64,000 bases of DNA from RPQJ01 sp963726665 (GCA_963726665.1 CAVSDW010000019.1:186001-250000); one strand, 5' to 3'; positions 1 through 7,397 are shown, counted from the stretch's first letter. Notes: a model not told the origin generated them from the letters alone. Program-made: numbers and translations.

Positions 1-185
1 CGGCGGACAAGCCAAAGATGATCCTGCGCAATGCCTACAACGACCCGAAGGCTGCGGACTGGCTCTCGGAAAAGATCGGCGCCCCCGTCGTGCTGCTGCC
101 ATTCTCGGTGGGCGGCACGCCCGAAGCGAAGGATCTCTTCGGCCTCTTCGACGACACGCTGAACCGACTGCTGGCGGCCAGCCAA
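1..185 (+). CDS. Metal ABC transporter substrate-binding protein, C-terminal end (partial)
   Basis: Only the last 60 or so codons lie in the window; the frame is open from position 3. The visible end (a PFSVGG stretch followed by AKDLFGLFDDTLNRL) resembles the C-terminus of ZnuA/TroA cluster A-I proteins, which bind Zn(II) or Mn(II) in the periplasm and deliver it to the permease encoded next. No stop codon separates it from the permease ATG at 186; the frame runs straight on. The typical four-base overlap (ATGA, with TGA at 187-189) is present in the +1 frame, so one indel near the end would restore a normal gene boundary. Metal specificity cannot be told from this fragment. Confidence 0.7.
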
Positions 186-965
186 ATGAACGACCTGCTC
201 GCCAATCTCAGCATCCTGTGGCCGGCGCTCGTCGCCGGAATCCTCGTCTCACTGTCTCACGTGCCGCTGGGCCAGCAGGTGCTCACGCGCGGCATCGTGT
301 TCATCGATCTCGCGATCGCGCAGGTCGCGGCGCTCGGCGTCATCGTGGCGCACACGGGGGGCCTGGAACTCACGGGCTGGATGACGCAGGTGGCCGCGGT
401 GGCGGCGGCGCTGCTCGGCGCGCTGCTCATGACCTGGACCGAGCGCAAGCGTCCCGAGGTGCAGGAGGCGCTGATCGGGATTCTCTTCGTGCTCGCTTCC
501 ACCGCCCAGATCCTGCTGCTCGCCAACAACCCGCACGGCGGCGAGGAACTGAAGGACCTGCTCGCCGGCCAGATCCTGTGGGTGTCCACCGATCAGCTGG
601 TGCGTGCCGCCGTGTTGACCGCGCTGTTCCTGGGTGTATGGACGCGATACCGCCATCGCATGGGTCACACCGGGTTCTACATCATCTTCGCCGTGATGGT
701 GACGATGTCGGTGCAGCTCGTGGGCGTGTACCTCGTGTTCACCACGCTGATCGTGCCGGCCGTGGCCACGTATCGCCACGCCGCGAACCGGCAGCTTGCG
801 CTGGGCTACGGTCTCGCGTTCGCGAGCTACCTGGTCGGGCTCGCGGCGTCGGTCGTGACCGACCTGCCGTCCAGCGCGGTGATCGTCTGGGCGATGGCGG
901 TGCTCGCGATCATGCTGCACCTGACCGCGCGCCCGAGGCACCCGGTCGATCTCGAGGAGGGCTGA
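186..965 (+). CDS. znuB: Zinc/manganese-type ABC transporter permease (ZnuB-like)
   Basis: About 259 residues, the usual size of ABC-3 family permeases (ZnuB, TroC, MntB). It has eight or nine hydrophobic segments with the family pattern: a RGIVFIDLAIAQVAALG segment near residue 40 and a YLVFTTLIVPAVAT stretch near residue 185. It forms the membrane channel for divalent metal import together with the binding protein just upstream. ATG 186 is chosen by homology; there is no clear Shine-Dalgarno sequence, which fits translational coupling to the upstream frame. The reading frame is continuous with the binding protein, giving either a natural fusion or the result of a lost frame change. No ATPase gene follows; the partner may lie left of the window. 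Confidence 0.8.
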   Translation: MNDLLANLSILWPALVAGILVSLSHVPLGQQVLTRGIVFIDLAIAQVAALGVIVAHTGGLELTGWMTQVAAVAAALLGALLMTWTERKRPEVQEALIGILFVLASTAQILLLANNPHGGEELKDLLAGQILWVSTDQLVRAAVLTALFLGVWTRYRHRMGHTGFYIIFAVMVTMSVQLVGVYLVFTTLIVPAVATYRHAANRQLALGYGLAFASYLVGLAASVVTDLPSSAVIVWAMAVLAIMLHLTARPRHPVDLEEG

Positions 966-1190
966 GACCGAGCAGACATGGCAGTCCGTCAGAAGGTCTT
1001 GCCCGGGTGGGCCGGGATGCAGTGCTGGAAAGCGGCCGTTCGCGAGCGGGTCCAACCGGCCACAATCAGCCGTAGAGCCAGACCGCCGATAGCAGTCATT
1101 CGGCGGCGGGAACAATCCAGAGTGGAAGATAAAGCGGTTCCTGAGCGCATGCGGGCACATGCGGAAAGTCCGAACAGCATTTCGCTTTCT

Positions 1191-1210
1191 GACGAAATAC
1201 GATATTCGCT
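1191..1210 (+). promoter_or_regulatory. Possible operator in front of the ArsR-type regulator
   Basis: The 16 bases at 1193-1208 (CGAAATACGATATTCG) form an imperfect palindrome with CGAA/TTCG ends and an AT-rich centre, directly before the ATG at 1211. ArsR/SmtB repressors commonly bind such AT-rich dyads at their own promoters. There is no Shine-Dalgarno sequence before the ATG, so the message may be leaderless. The assignment is inference from position and symmetry. Confidence 0.35.
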
Positions 1211-1531
1211 ATGGCCCAGAAACAATCCAGGCCAAACACGCCCGATGCCGTATTCAAGGCGCTGGGTAGCCCGGCACGCCTGACCTTGGTGCGCACCCTC
1301 TCTGAGGGTGAACGATGCGTATGCGACTTAGTCGAGGCCGTCGGCCTCGGCTGGTCGACAACTTCGAGGCACCTCGACGTGCTCCGCGAAGCCGGGGTCG
1401 TCTCGAGCGAAAAGCGCGGACAACAGATCTTCTACCGCCTTGAACTCGCCTGCGTACCCGATTTTATAGCCTGCCTCGACGGCACGAAGATCCGTCGCCG
1501 GGTCGCGCGTCCAGCCTGCGACTGCGCCTGA
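1211..1531 (+). CDS. ArsR/SmtB-family metal(loid)-responsive repressor
   Basis: 106 residues, typical ArsR length. Winged-helix DNA-binding protein: an N-terminal FKALGSPARLTLVRTL segment (residues 15-30), then CVCDLVEAVG with paired cysteines at the position of the ELCVCDL metal-binding motif, then a recognition region with TTSRHLDVLREAGVV. The cysteine pair plus a C-terminal CDC suggests thiol sensing of a soft metal(loid) such as As(III). It is followed on the same strand by an ArsP-like permease and a mini-thioredoxin, so it probably represses that module and is released when the inducer binds. The inducer is inferred, not shown. Confidence 0.85.
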   Translation: MAQKQSRPNTPDAVFKALGSPARLTLVRTLSEGERCVCDLVEAVGLGWSTTSRHLDVLREAGVVSSEKRGQQIFYRLELACVPDFIACLDGTKIRRRVARPACDCA

Positions 1532-1545
1532 GCACGGCAAAAAGC

Positions 1546-1638
1546 ATGACCACTCTAACGACCAACCCGACCGACCGACACGAGACCAAGATCTTTGGAC
1601 TGCTCGCCGCCGCATTCGCGGTTCTCCAACGATCATGA
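1546..1638 (+). CDS. Small ORF overlapping the permease start
   Basis: A 30-codon frame (MTTLTTNPTDRHE... ending LQRS) starts at ATG 1546, 14 bases after the arsR stop, and ends with a TGA that overlaps the permease ATG at 1635 (ATGA). The overlap is the kind used for translational coupling, which is the only support. No good Shine-Dalgarno sequence precedes it and I recognise no family. It could be a coupling leader or chance. Confidence 0.25.
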   Translation: MTTLTTNPTDRHETKIFGLLAAAFAVLQRS

Positions 1639-2687
1639 ACACAACTTCCAGCGTTGCTTCCAAACGGCCTGAAGCGCGGCTTTGGGGAACTGTCATCGTG
1701 TCTGCGGCAGTTTGGCTGTTTCTGTACAACACCATTCAGGCGCTTTCCGAGTGGATTTCCTACGAAGCGTTGAGCCTCCCACGAGGCTCGCATGTAGGCG
1801 AAGCGGTGGCGTTCTTCTTCTATGACGTGCCAAAGATATTTCTACTTCTGGCCGGCATGATTTTCGTCATCACGGTGTTGCGGACCTTCTTCAGCGCAGA
1901 GCGCACCCGGCGACTGTTAAGCGGGAAGAAGGTCGGCATCGGCAACGTCCTGGCAGCGACGCTCGGAATCGTCACGCCGTTTTGCTCCTGCAGCGCCGTT
2001 CCACTCTTTATCGGGTTCGTCGAATCGGGTATTCCGTTGGGAGTGACCTTCTCCTTCCTGATCGCGGCGCCCGTCATCAATGAGGTGGCCTTGGTCCTCC
2101 TCTACGGCCTGTTCGGATGGAAGGTGGCAACGCTGTATGTCGCGTCGGGCATGGCCATTGCAATCGTCGTCGGACTATTCATCGGACGGCTTGGCGTTGA
2201 GCGTTGGGTGGAGGATTTCGTCTGGCAGAAGCAGTTCCACGGTGCGGAAGACGAGTCCGGCCGGCTCGACTGGAACGAACGGTTCGCCCGCGGGCGAGAG
2301 GCAGTGGCCGACATCGTGAAGAGAGTCTGGCTCTACGTCCTTATCGGAATCGGGGTCGGAGCGGGCATTCACGGCTATGTGCCGGTCGACGCAATGGCGG
2401 ACTATATGGGCAAGGGCGCTCCGTGGTGGTCGGTGCCGCTGGTTGTTCTCGTGGCTCTTCCCCTCTACTCAAACGCCGCCGGCATGGCCCCGATCATGAT
2501 GGCCTTGGTGGAGAAGGGAGCGGCGCTGGGCACCGCACTGGCTTTCATGATGGCGGTTGTCGGCGTCAGTCTGCCGGAGACGATACTTCTGCGGCGGGTG
2601 CTCAAACCACCGCTGATAGCTTTGTTCATCGGTGTCGTCACCGTCGCCATCATGCTCACGGGCTTCCTGTTCAACATTGTGTTGTGA
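1635..2687 (+). CDS. ArsP-like permease (DUF318 family)
   Basis: 350 residues with about eight membrane helices. The hallmark TPFCSCSAVPLFIGF lies near residues 118-132; in ArsP permeases the cysteines of this segment are implicated in handling trivalent organoarsenicals. A second conserved piece, LPLYSNAAGMAPIM, lies near residues 275-288 and is the inverted half of the two-repeat fold. Known members export methylarsenite and aromatic arsenicals; other DUF318 proteins act in metal tolerance, so the substrate here is inferred. It sits between an arsR gene and a mini-thioredoxin gene, a common arrangement for this family, where the thioredoxin-like protein is thought to supply reduced thiols. 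A 30-codon frame overlaps its start. Confidence 0.85.
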   Translation: MNTTSSVASKRPEARLWGTVIVSAAVWLFLYNTIQALSEWISYEALSLPRGSHVGEAVAFFFYDVPKIFLLLAGMIFVITVLRTFFSAERTRRLLSGKKVGIGNVLAATLGIVTPFCSCSAVPLFIGFVESGIPLGVTFSFLIAAPVINEVALVLLYGLFGWKVATLYVASGMAIAIVVGLFIGRLGVERWVEDFVWQKQFHGAEDESGRLDWNERFARGREAVADIVKRVWLYVLIGIGVGAGIHGYVPVDAMADYMGKGAPWWSVPLVVLVALPLYSNAAGMAPIMMALVEKGAALGTALAFMMAVVGVSLPETILLRRVLKPPLIALFIGVVTVAIMLTGFLFNIVL

Positions 2688-2828
2688 CGCACGCTGTGCC
2701 CTCTGCCGGAAATCCATGATGCCGACCGCCTCGGTAACAAGCGCCACGCCATCGAGAGACTTACGAAATGCCCGGGCCCCACGGGCTTCGGCTGAACTGA
2801 TGCGGGGCCATCCCCCGGGAGATCGCTC

Positions 2829-3059
2829 ATGAAGATCCAGATCCTTGGTTCGGGCTGTGCGAAGTGCAAGGCGCTCGCGGCGGTCGCCGAGCAGGCAGCC
2901 AACGACCTGGGCCTCAAGTACGAGATCGAGAAGATCACCGACGTCACGCGCTACGCCGATTTCGGCGTGATGCGTACGCCTGCACTTGTGGTGGACGGCG
3001 TGGTGAAATCCAGCGGCCGGGTGCCGCCGCTCGACGAGGTGAGGAAGCTCTTGAGCTGA
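2829..3059 (+). CDS. Small thioredoxin-family protein (redox-active disulfide protein)
   Basis: 76 residues, the size of the thioredoxin_3 mini-thioredoxins. It begins with a beta strand MKIQILGSG followed by CAKC (residues 10-13), the redox-active CXXC, and has the cis-proline segment MRTPALVVDG near residues 49-58. A GGGAG sequence eight bases before the ATG fixes the start. Family members are often encoded beside DUF318/ArsP permeases and ArsR regulators, as here. The likely role is thiol-disulfide exchange or soft-metal handling linked to the permease. It lacks a signal peptide, so it acts in the cytoplasm. Confidence 0.85.
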   Translation: MKIQILGSGCAKCKALAAVAEQAANDLGLKYEIEKITDVTRYADFGVMRTPALVVDGVVKSSGRVPPLDEVRKLLS

Positions 3060-3115
3060 CGGTGCTTCTGGCGACTGCCGAACGTCGGCTTCTCGGGACA
3101 CGACAGGCTGCTTCG

Positions 3116-3190
3116 GGTCGTTTGCTGTCCTTGACGGTCTGCTTTCGGGGCGGGATGCCGGTCGTTTCCCGGCACCGACGGACAGCAGAC
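3116..3190. repeat. Imperfect hairpin-rich intergenic sequence
   Basis: Between the mini-thioredoxin and VOC genes the sequence contains complementary pieces: TTGCTGTCC and GGACAGCAG, and GGTCTGC and GCAGACC. The piece GCTTTCGGGGC recurs at 3812-3822 downstream of the VOC gene. Such pieces suggest remnants of an intergenic palindromic repeat. No gene is seen here. Confidence 0.3.
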
Positions 3191-3294
3191 CGCGGATCTT
3201 CGGCTTGGCAAATGGCGTCCAGCCGTCCGAAACTCGCCTGCACTCGCGGAGGCAACCACCGATCGCGCTGACCAGACAGAAGGAGCACACGCCT

Positions 3295-3771
3295 ATGAAG
3301 CCAAAAAACACGATCTGCCTCTGGTTCGACAAAGACGCGCACGAGGCGGCGCGCTTCTACGCGGCCACCTTTCCGGACAGCGAAGTGATCGCTGTTCACG
3401 CGGCGCCCAGCGACTATCCCGGCGGCAAGCAGGGCGAGGTCCTGACGGTGGAGTTCACCGTGCTGGGCATTCCCTGCCTCGGTCTCAATGGCGGCCCTAC
3501 CTTCAAACACAGCGAGGCCTTTTCCTTCCAAATCGCGACGGACAATCAGGAAGAGACGGACCGCTACTGGAACGCGATCGTTGGCAATGGCGGCCAGGAA
3601 AGTGCGTGCGGTTGGTGCAAGGACCGATGGGGCCTTTCGTGGCAGATCACCCCGCGCGTGCTGACTGATGCGATGGCGGCGGGTGGCGGTGAGGCAAAGC
3701 GCGCCTTCGAAGCGATGATGCCGATGAAGAAGATCGACATTGCCACAATCGAGGCAGCGCTGCGACGCTGA
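3295..3771 (+). CDS. VOC-superfamily protein, PhnB/3-demethylubiquinone methyltransferase-like
   Basis: 158 residues. The frame is open further upstream, but ATG 3295 has AGGAG ten bases before it and begins the conserved MKPKNTICLWFDKDAHEAA segment. Conserved features of the PF06983 subgroup are FYAATFPDSE, GIPCLGLNGGP and the pair CGWCKDRWGLSWQI near residues 105-118. Members are small beta-alpha-beta-beta-beta proteins of the glyoxalase fold. Despite the old annotation as methyltransferase they have no shown enzymatic function in most bacteria. It stands alone between two gene-free stretches, and no regulatory site is evident. Confidence 0.8.
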   Translation: MKPKNTICLWFDKDAHEAARFYAATFPDSEVIAVHAAPSDYPGGKQGEVLTVEFTVLGIPCLGLNGGPTFKHSEAFSFQIATDNQEETDRYWNAIVGNGGQESACGWCKDRWGLSWQITPRVLTDAMAAGGGEAKRAFEAMMPMKKIDIATIEAALRR

Positions 3772-4164
3772 GCACTCGACCGGCCGCTTCCGGCTCGTTC
3801 CGTCGGGGGTTCGCTTTCGGGGCTGACGATCGCGAACCAGGAACCAAGTCAGACGCTCGCTGTTGCGAGTTACTCGCTCCGTCCCTGGAGCTCGCCCCTT
3901 CGGGCCCGCCGGTGGCGGTTTAAAAATCGTTCCAGCGGTTCTTGTGGCGCGATCACTGATCGCGCCTCTGAGGCCGCGCAGGCGCGGCCGTTGGGCAGGG
4001 TGGAGAGCGGGTGGGGCGCGGGGTCAGATCGGGAAGCGATCCAGGAGTTGACTGCGTTAGTCGGAGGCGGGATCCGGGAACGGGAAGATCGGCCTCGACT
4101 GATATTCAATTTGCACGGTGGTTCCCATGCCGTCGAGCGTTCGCGAAAAACGCGTCGGTTCGCT
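3772..4164. other. Gene-free stretch with two strong hairpins
   Basis: About 390 bases lie between the VOC gene and the converging GST gene without a credible gene. There are two adjacent perfect GC-rich hairpins: GGCGCGATC (3946-3954) with GATCGCGCC (3958-3966), and GGCCGCGC (3972-3979) with GCGCGGCC (3982-3989). Neither has a T tract. They may act in transcription termination between the converging genes. The 19-base piece at 4020-4038 recurs at 4981-4999. Confidence 0.5.
4020..4038 (+). repeat. 19-bp direct repeat, copy 1 (left of GST gene)
   Basis: GGGGTCAGATCGGGAAGCG; it matches 18 of 19 bases with 4981-4999 on the other side of the GST gene. The GGGGTCAGATC core resembles the ends of palindromic repeats known from many proteobacteria, so this may be a remnant of a small non-autonomous element. 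Confidence 0.45.
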
Positions 4165-4818
4165 TCAGTCCCGGTCCGGCGCCCCCAGCGGAAAATACGA
4201 CCGATACGGTCTCGCCTCGTCGACGGCTCTCGCGAACGAGGGCCAGGCCAGGAGACGCGAGCGGTACGCCCGCAGCTTCGGAAAAGCCTGTGCGATGGGG
4301 TGAACCCAGTCGGCATAGAAGAGCGACGGTGCGGCCGCGCAATCTGCCAGGCTCAAGGCCTCGCCCGCCGCCCAGGTTCGACCCTCAAGCCTTTGCTCCA
4401 GCCAGGCATAGGCCAGGTCAAGTACGCGCCTTGCTTCCACCATGGCTTCGTCTTTGCGAGCGTCGTTCTTCTTGATGGCCTCGAAGACGGGCTTCTGCAT
4501 CGCCGCCATGACGTCGTTGTCGAAAAACCGATCGAGGAACCGGACCTCCAGCGCTTCGACCGGGTCCTCCGGCAGCCAGCGAACCCGGCCGCCATACCGG
4601 AGCATCAGGTGTTCGATGATGATGGTCGACTCGACGATCGTGCGCCCGTCGTCGACGAGGATCGGAAAACGCGCGAACGGCCAGCGTGCCTTCAGTTCCG
4701 CCATCGCCGACGGGTCTTCCAGCGTTCGATACTCGAAGGGCACGTCGTTCTCGTACAGGGCAACGAGTACCTTCTGGCAATACGACGAAAAGGGATGGGC
4801 GTAGAGCGTGAGCGACAT
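4165..4818 (-). CDS. Glutathione S-transferase family protein
   Basis: 217 residues. The N-terminal thioredoxin-fold domain begins LTLYAHPFSSYCQKVLVALYE, with the Ser/Tyr-Cys region where GSTs contact the glutathione thiol, followed by the cis-proline FPILVDDG and the ES pair in TIVESTIIIEHL that binds the gamma-glutamyl group. The C-terminal all-helical domain has an LADCAAAPSLFYADW segment containing the usual helix-6 Asp. ATG 4818 is preferred to the upstream in-frame GTG because AGGTGAGG lies in front of it. Substrate unknown; likely glutathione conjugation or reduction of an electrophile. The gene stands alone and faces the VOC gene. Confidence 0.85.
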   Translation of the reverse strand: MSLTLYAHPFSSYCQKVLVALYENDVPFEYRTLEDPSAMAELKARWPFARFPILVDDGRTIVESTIIIEHLMLRYGGRVRWLPEDPVEALEVRFLDRFFDNDVMAAMQKPVFEAIKKNDARKDEAMVEARRVLDLAYAWLEQRLEGRTWAAGEALSLADCAAAPSLFYADWVHPIAQAFPKLRAYRSRLLAWPSFARAVDEARPYRSYFPLGAPDRD

Positions 4819-4980
4819 GATCGACCTCACCTGGTCGGGCTGTGCAATCGCCTAATGCGAATAGTTGCACAGAGCCACTTTGGCAACCCCTTCTACGACG
4901 ACCGTACGACCAGTGTCCAGCGCTCGGGTTGCCATTTTCCATTGAACGCCTGGCGCGGTTCGCCCGGGGCGTTGCTCGAG

Positions 4981-4999
4981 GGGGGTCAGATCCGGAAGC
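4981..4999 (+). repeat. 19-bp direct repeat, copy 2 (right of GST gene)
   Basis: GGGGTCAGATCCGGAAGCG, one mismatch from 4020-4038. The two copies bracket the GST gene, separated by about 940 bases. Confidence 0.45.
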
Positions 5000-5027
5000 G
5001 GGCGCGGTGTCTAGCGTAGGGGAAGTG

Positions 5028-5735
5028 TCATTCGAGGTCGCGGACCTCGCTCACGGTGATGACCCGGTCGATGCGGGTGGCGTCCCAGCGGTAGCGGAAG
5101 TGCTTGCCCTGCACCGGCAGCGACACGGCGCGGGTGCGGAATGCCGCGATGCATTCGCCGCCTTCGCGTCGGGCGCTCAGGTAGTTCAAGCCCCACGAGC
5201 CCGCGACGCGACGCTCCGCAGCGAAGGCCTGGCAGGTGGGGTAGGTACTGATGTCGGGGTCGCGCAGCGCGGCCCAGGCGCGACCGCGGAGGTCGTCGAG
5301 CGGCTGCAGGATCTTGCCAACGTACGAGCGGCGCTCCACCTCGATCGGGGGTTCCGCGGTTTCGCGCAGGAAGCGTGCGGTGTGGAACACGGTCTCGGCG
5401 ACGGCGGTGTCCTCGTCGAGCGCCGCGTAGTAGACGCCGTGGGTTCCGTCGCTGAAACGGGTTGGGCGACCGACGTGGGTGAAGGCGGCCATCACCACCG
5501 TGGCGCCTGGGCCCGTGACCCAGTCTTCCTTCGGGACACGGTAGAGGTCGCCGGCCTCGGCGCGCAGCCGGTCGTTGGTCAGGCCCTCGACGGCGTAGAG
5601 GACCTCGAGGTCGGCGGGATCGGCCAGGGTTTCGAAAATCTCGACCGGCGGGAAGCGCGAAGGAATGATCCGGTACTGCCGCCGTCCGGTCAGGTCTCGG
5701 CGCCGGATCCGGGGCTTAACCGCCACGCCAGGCAT
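5028..5735 (-). CDS. RES-domain toxin of a RES-Xre toxin-antitoxin pair
   Basis: 235 residues with the RES domain over roughly residues 40-215. Conserved positions visible are YRVP near residue 66, GRPTRFSDGTHGVYYAA near 90-106, the Glu of AVAETVFH, and GSWGLNYLSAR near 180. Characterised RES toxins degrade NAD+ by phosphorolysis or hydrolysis and stop growth. The gene starts 20 bases inside the end of the antitoxin gene, the usual antitoxin-first arrangement, so the two are translated together and should be repressed by the antitoxin complex. The domain looks complete, so the toxin is probably functional. Confidence 0.88.
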   Translation of the reverse strand: MPGVAVKPRIRRRDLTGRRQYRIIPSRFPPVEIFETLADPADLEVLYAVEGLTNDRLRAEAGDLYRVPKEDWVTGPGATVVMAAFTHVGRPTRFSDGTHGVYYAALDEDTAVAETVFHTARFLRETAEPPIEVERRSYVGKILQPLDDLRGRAWAALRDPDISTYPTCQAFAAERRVAGSWGLNYLSARREGGECIAAFRTRAVSLPVQGKHFRYRWDATRIDRVITVSEVRDLE

Positions 5736-6129
5736 CGAGGTAGCGGCGCACCTGGTAGAGGTCGTCGACCCGGCCTTGCTTCATTACATCGAGTGCCGAG
5801 CGGCCGCCGAAGGCAGTGTTGTCGCGCTTCACCCAGGCATTGGCCCGCTCCCTGATTGGCAGCAGGATGTTGAGCGCCTTGTAGACGCCCAAGAGAACGC
5901 TGATGCGCTCGAGCGTGTCGGCGGGAAGTCCCGCGACCTCGCCGGCGCGCCAGCGGTAGAACGTGCGGCGGCTCGGCTGGCCCAGCAGTGTGAGCTGGTC
6001 GGTCGGGGTGAGTCCCCACTCCGCCGCAAGGTTGAAGAACGCCTTCAAGGCGACCGCATCGACGCGGCTGCGGTCGAAGGCGGTGACGGGGCGAGCTCTT
6101 CGGGTGGGGCGGGTGAGGGAGGTGTTCAT
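5716..6129 (-). CDS. Xre/MbcA/ParS-type antitoxin
   Basis: 137 residues from ATG 6129; an in-frame GTG at 6150 falls inside the probable operator and is rejected. The N-terminal half carries the Xre-like helix-turn-helix (LTPTDQLTLLGQPSRRTFYRW, residues about 43-63). The C-terminal half is the toxin-binding MbcA/ParS domain with ISVLLGVYKALNILLP and a W near the end (YLDAWRGG). It binds and neutralises the RES toxin and represses its own promoter. Two dyads upstream (6137-6150 and 6166-6179) are good candidates for its operators. Confidence 0.87.
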   Translation of the reverse strand: MNTSLTRPTRRARPVTAFDRSRVDAVALKAFFNLAAEWGLTPTDQLTLLGQPSRRTFYRWRAGEVAGLPADTLERISVLLGVYKALNILLPIRERANAWVKRDNTAFGGRSALDVMKQGRVDDLYQVRRYLDAWRGG

Positions 6130-6136
6130 TCGGTGC

Positions 6137-6150
6137 GTGCCACTTGGCAC
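6137..6150 (-). promoter_or_regulatory. Operator dyad 1 of the RES-Xre operon
   Basis: A perfect dyad, GTGCC-ACTT-GGCAC, lies seven bases upstream of the antitoxin ATG and just downstream of a likely -10 box (TATATT on the minus strand, 6156-6161). A bound repressor here would block the transcription start. Confidence 0.6.
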
Positions 6151-6155
6151 AAAAA

Positions 6156-6161
6156 AATATA
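6156..6161 (-). promoter_or_regulatory. Likely -10 box of the RES-Xre operon
   Basis: TATATT on the minus strand, preceded by TG (extended -10 form) and lying between the two dyads, about 27 bases from the start codon. The -35 region is weak, which fits an extended -10 promoter. Confidence 0.5.
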
Positions 6162-6165
6162 CATC

Positions 6166-6179
6166 GTGCCGACTGGCGG
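6166..6179 (-). promoter_or_regulatory. Operator dyad 2 of the RES-Xre operon (imperfect)
   Basis: GTGCC-GACT-GGCGG repeats the layout of dyad 1 with two changes in the right half. It starts 29 bases from dyad 1, close to three helix turns, so the two flank the -10 box and could be occupied together. Confidence 0.5.
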
Positions 6180-6309
6180 GGCAAGACCGGTCGACTGAAA
6201 TCCGTCAGGGACGGCGCCGGCGCCGGCGGCACGGCGCCTCGACGGCCTGCACCGGTGGTTCGCCCCTGCAGAGCTTGGGCGGCGTGAGCGCCGGAGGGGC
6301 GCGCAAGAA

Positions 6310-6341
6310 GAAGGGCGCCAGGCAAATGCCTGGCGCCCTTC
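6310..6341 (-). terminator. Hairpin terminator after the ScyD/ScyE-like gene
   Basis: A near-uninterrupted hairpin, arms GAAGGGCGCCAGGC and GCCTGGCGCCCTTC around a four-base loop, lies ten bases after the stop codon of the minus-strand gene. A short TTCTTG follows on the minus strand. Confidence 0.65.
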
Positions 6342-6350
6342 ATGTCGGCA

Positions 6351-7397
6351 CTAGCGGTTGTTCAGACGCACGACTTCCCCGTTCGGAACATAGGCGCTGC
6401 CGTTCGCAACGTACACGGCGCCGTCCTTACCGACGGCGACACCTGCCGGGAACACCAGCGAGTCATTTGCCAGCGTGGTATGCGACGCCGGGTTGGCGAA
6501 CGGGATCTTCACGACGTCGCCACCGCCGAAGCCGGTGTTCGTGATCAACTGCGAGGCGTAGAAGGTGCCGTCGGGCCCGAACGCGCAGCCATTGATCGGC
6601 CAGAGGCCGGTGGCCCAGGGCTTGGCGACGCTCAGGATCGTCGCGAGGTCATTGGGGTCGGTCGCGGCCGGATCGACTCGGTAGACGATTGCCGAGGGCC
6701 CGAGCACGATGCTGTCGACCAGGGCCAGGGTGCCTACGTAGAGGGCCCCGTCCGGGCCCTTGGCGACGCAGGTCGGTGTGGAATCCCGGATCGCGTTGTT
6801 CGGGAAGTAGGCCAGGATCTGGTTCGTTCCGTCCGGCCGCACCACGTTCAGCGTGTTGGCGCCTGCGTCCGTTACATAGGTCTTGCCGGGCTCGACGAGC
6901 ACCCCATAGGGGTTCGAGTCCGGAAAGTCATTGGGCGCCAACGGAACGTGATCGGCCGTCCAGGCGTAGTTGGCATCGCCAACGTTCGCGACCTCACGGA
7001 CCGTGCCGGCGGTGTTGAGCTTCAGCAGGTACCCGAGCCGCGAAGCGCCGAGTTCCGGGACGCCGCTGTTCGACTCCGCCATGATGGCGTGAATGTTGCC
7101 GTTGCTGTCGGTCGAGATGCCGTCGACACCGACGAACTCGCCGTCGCCGCCGATCGAGACCAGGCCGGTAACGACGTCGCGCGTGGCCGGCGACGAAGTC
7201 CAGTAGTTGCGGATCTCGGTGATCTTGCCGGAGGTGCCGCCGCTGCCGGCCTGGGCAACGTAGAGGCGGCCGCCCGGCGCTGCCGCCAGTCCACGCGGAC
7301 TCTGTAATCCGGAGGCCACGACGGTGTAAGCGTCCTCGGCATAGGCGGCGCTGGCGAGCAGGGCCGTGGTCAGCAACACAGCATGTGACAGTTTCAT
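6351..7397 (-). CDS. ScyD/ScyE-family secreted protein (NHL/SMP-30-like beta-propeller)
   Basis: 348 residues. A clear signal peptide covers residues 1-20 (MKLSHAVLLTTALLASAAYA, cleavage before EDA). The rest has recurring propeller-blade phrases such as GRLYVAQAG, GNIHAIMAE, GALYVGTLA, GTFYASQLI and GAVYVANGS, spaced about 50-70 residues apart. This matches the ScyD/ScyE family named from the scytonemin cluster but widespread as exported proteins of unknown activity. GGAGG sits nine bases before ATG 7397, which excludes the 43 upstream in-frame codons. No neighbour suggests a pathway. A perfect hairpin (7442-7448 with 7457-7463) lies in its leader region. Confidence 0.75.
   Translation of the reverse strand: MKLSHAVLLTTALLASAAYAEDAYTVVASGLQSPRGLAAAPGGRLYVAQAGSGGTSGKITEIRNYWTSSPATRDVVTGLVSIGGDGEFVGVDGISTDSNGNIHAIMAESNSGVPELGASRLGYLLKLNTAGTVREVANVGDANYAWTADHVPLAPNDFPDSNPYGVLVEPGKTYVTDAGANTLNVVRPDGTNQILAYFPNNAIRDSTPTCVAKGPDGALYVGTLALVDSIVLGPSAIVYRVDPAATDPNDLATILSVAKPWATGLWPINGCAFGPDGTFYASQLITNTGFGGGDVVKIPFANPASHTTLANDSLVFPAGVAVGKDGAVYVANGSAYVPNGEVVRLNNR

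Noticed and set aside
3925..3995. Possible tRNA in the hairpin-rich stretch
   Set aside because: Two hairpins are present, but no acceptor stem, T-loop (TTCGA) or CCA end can be matched.
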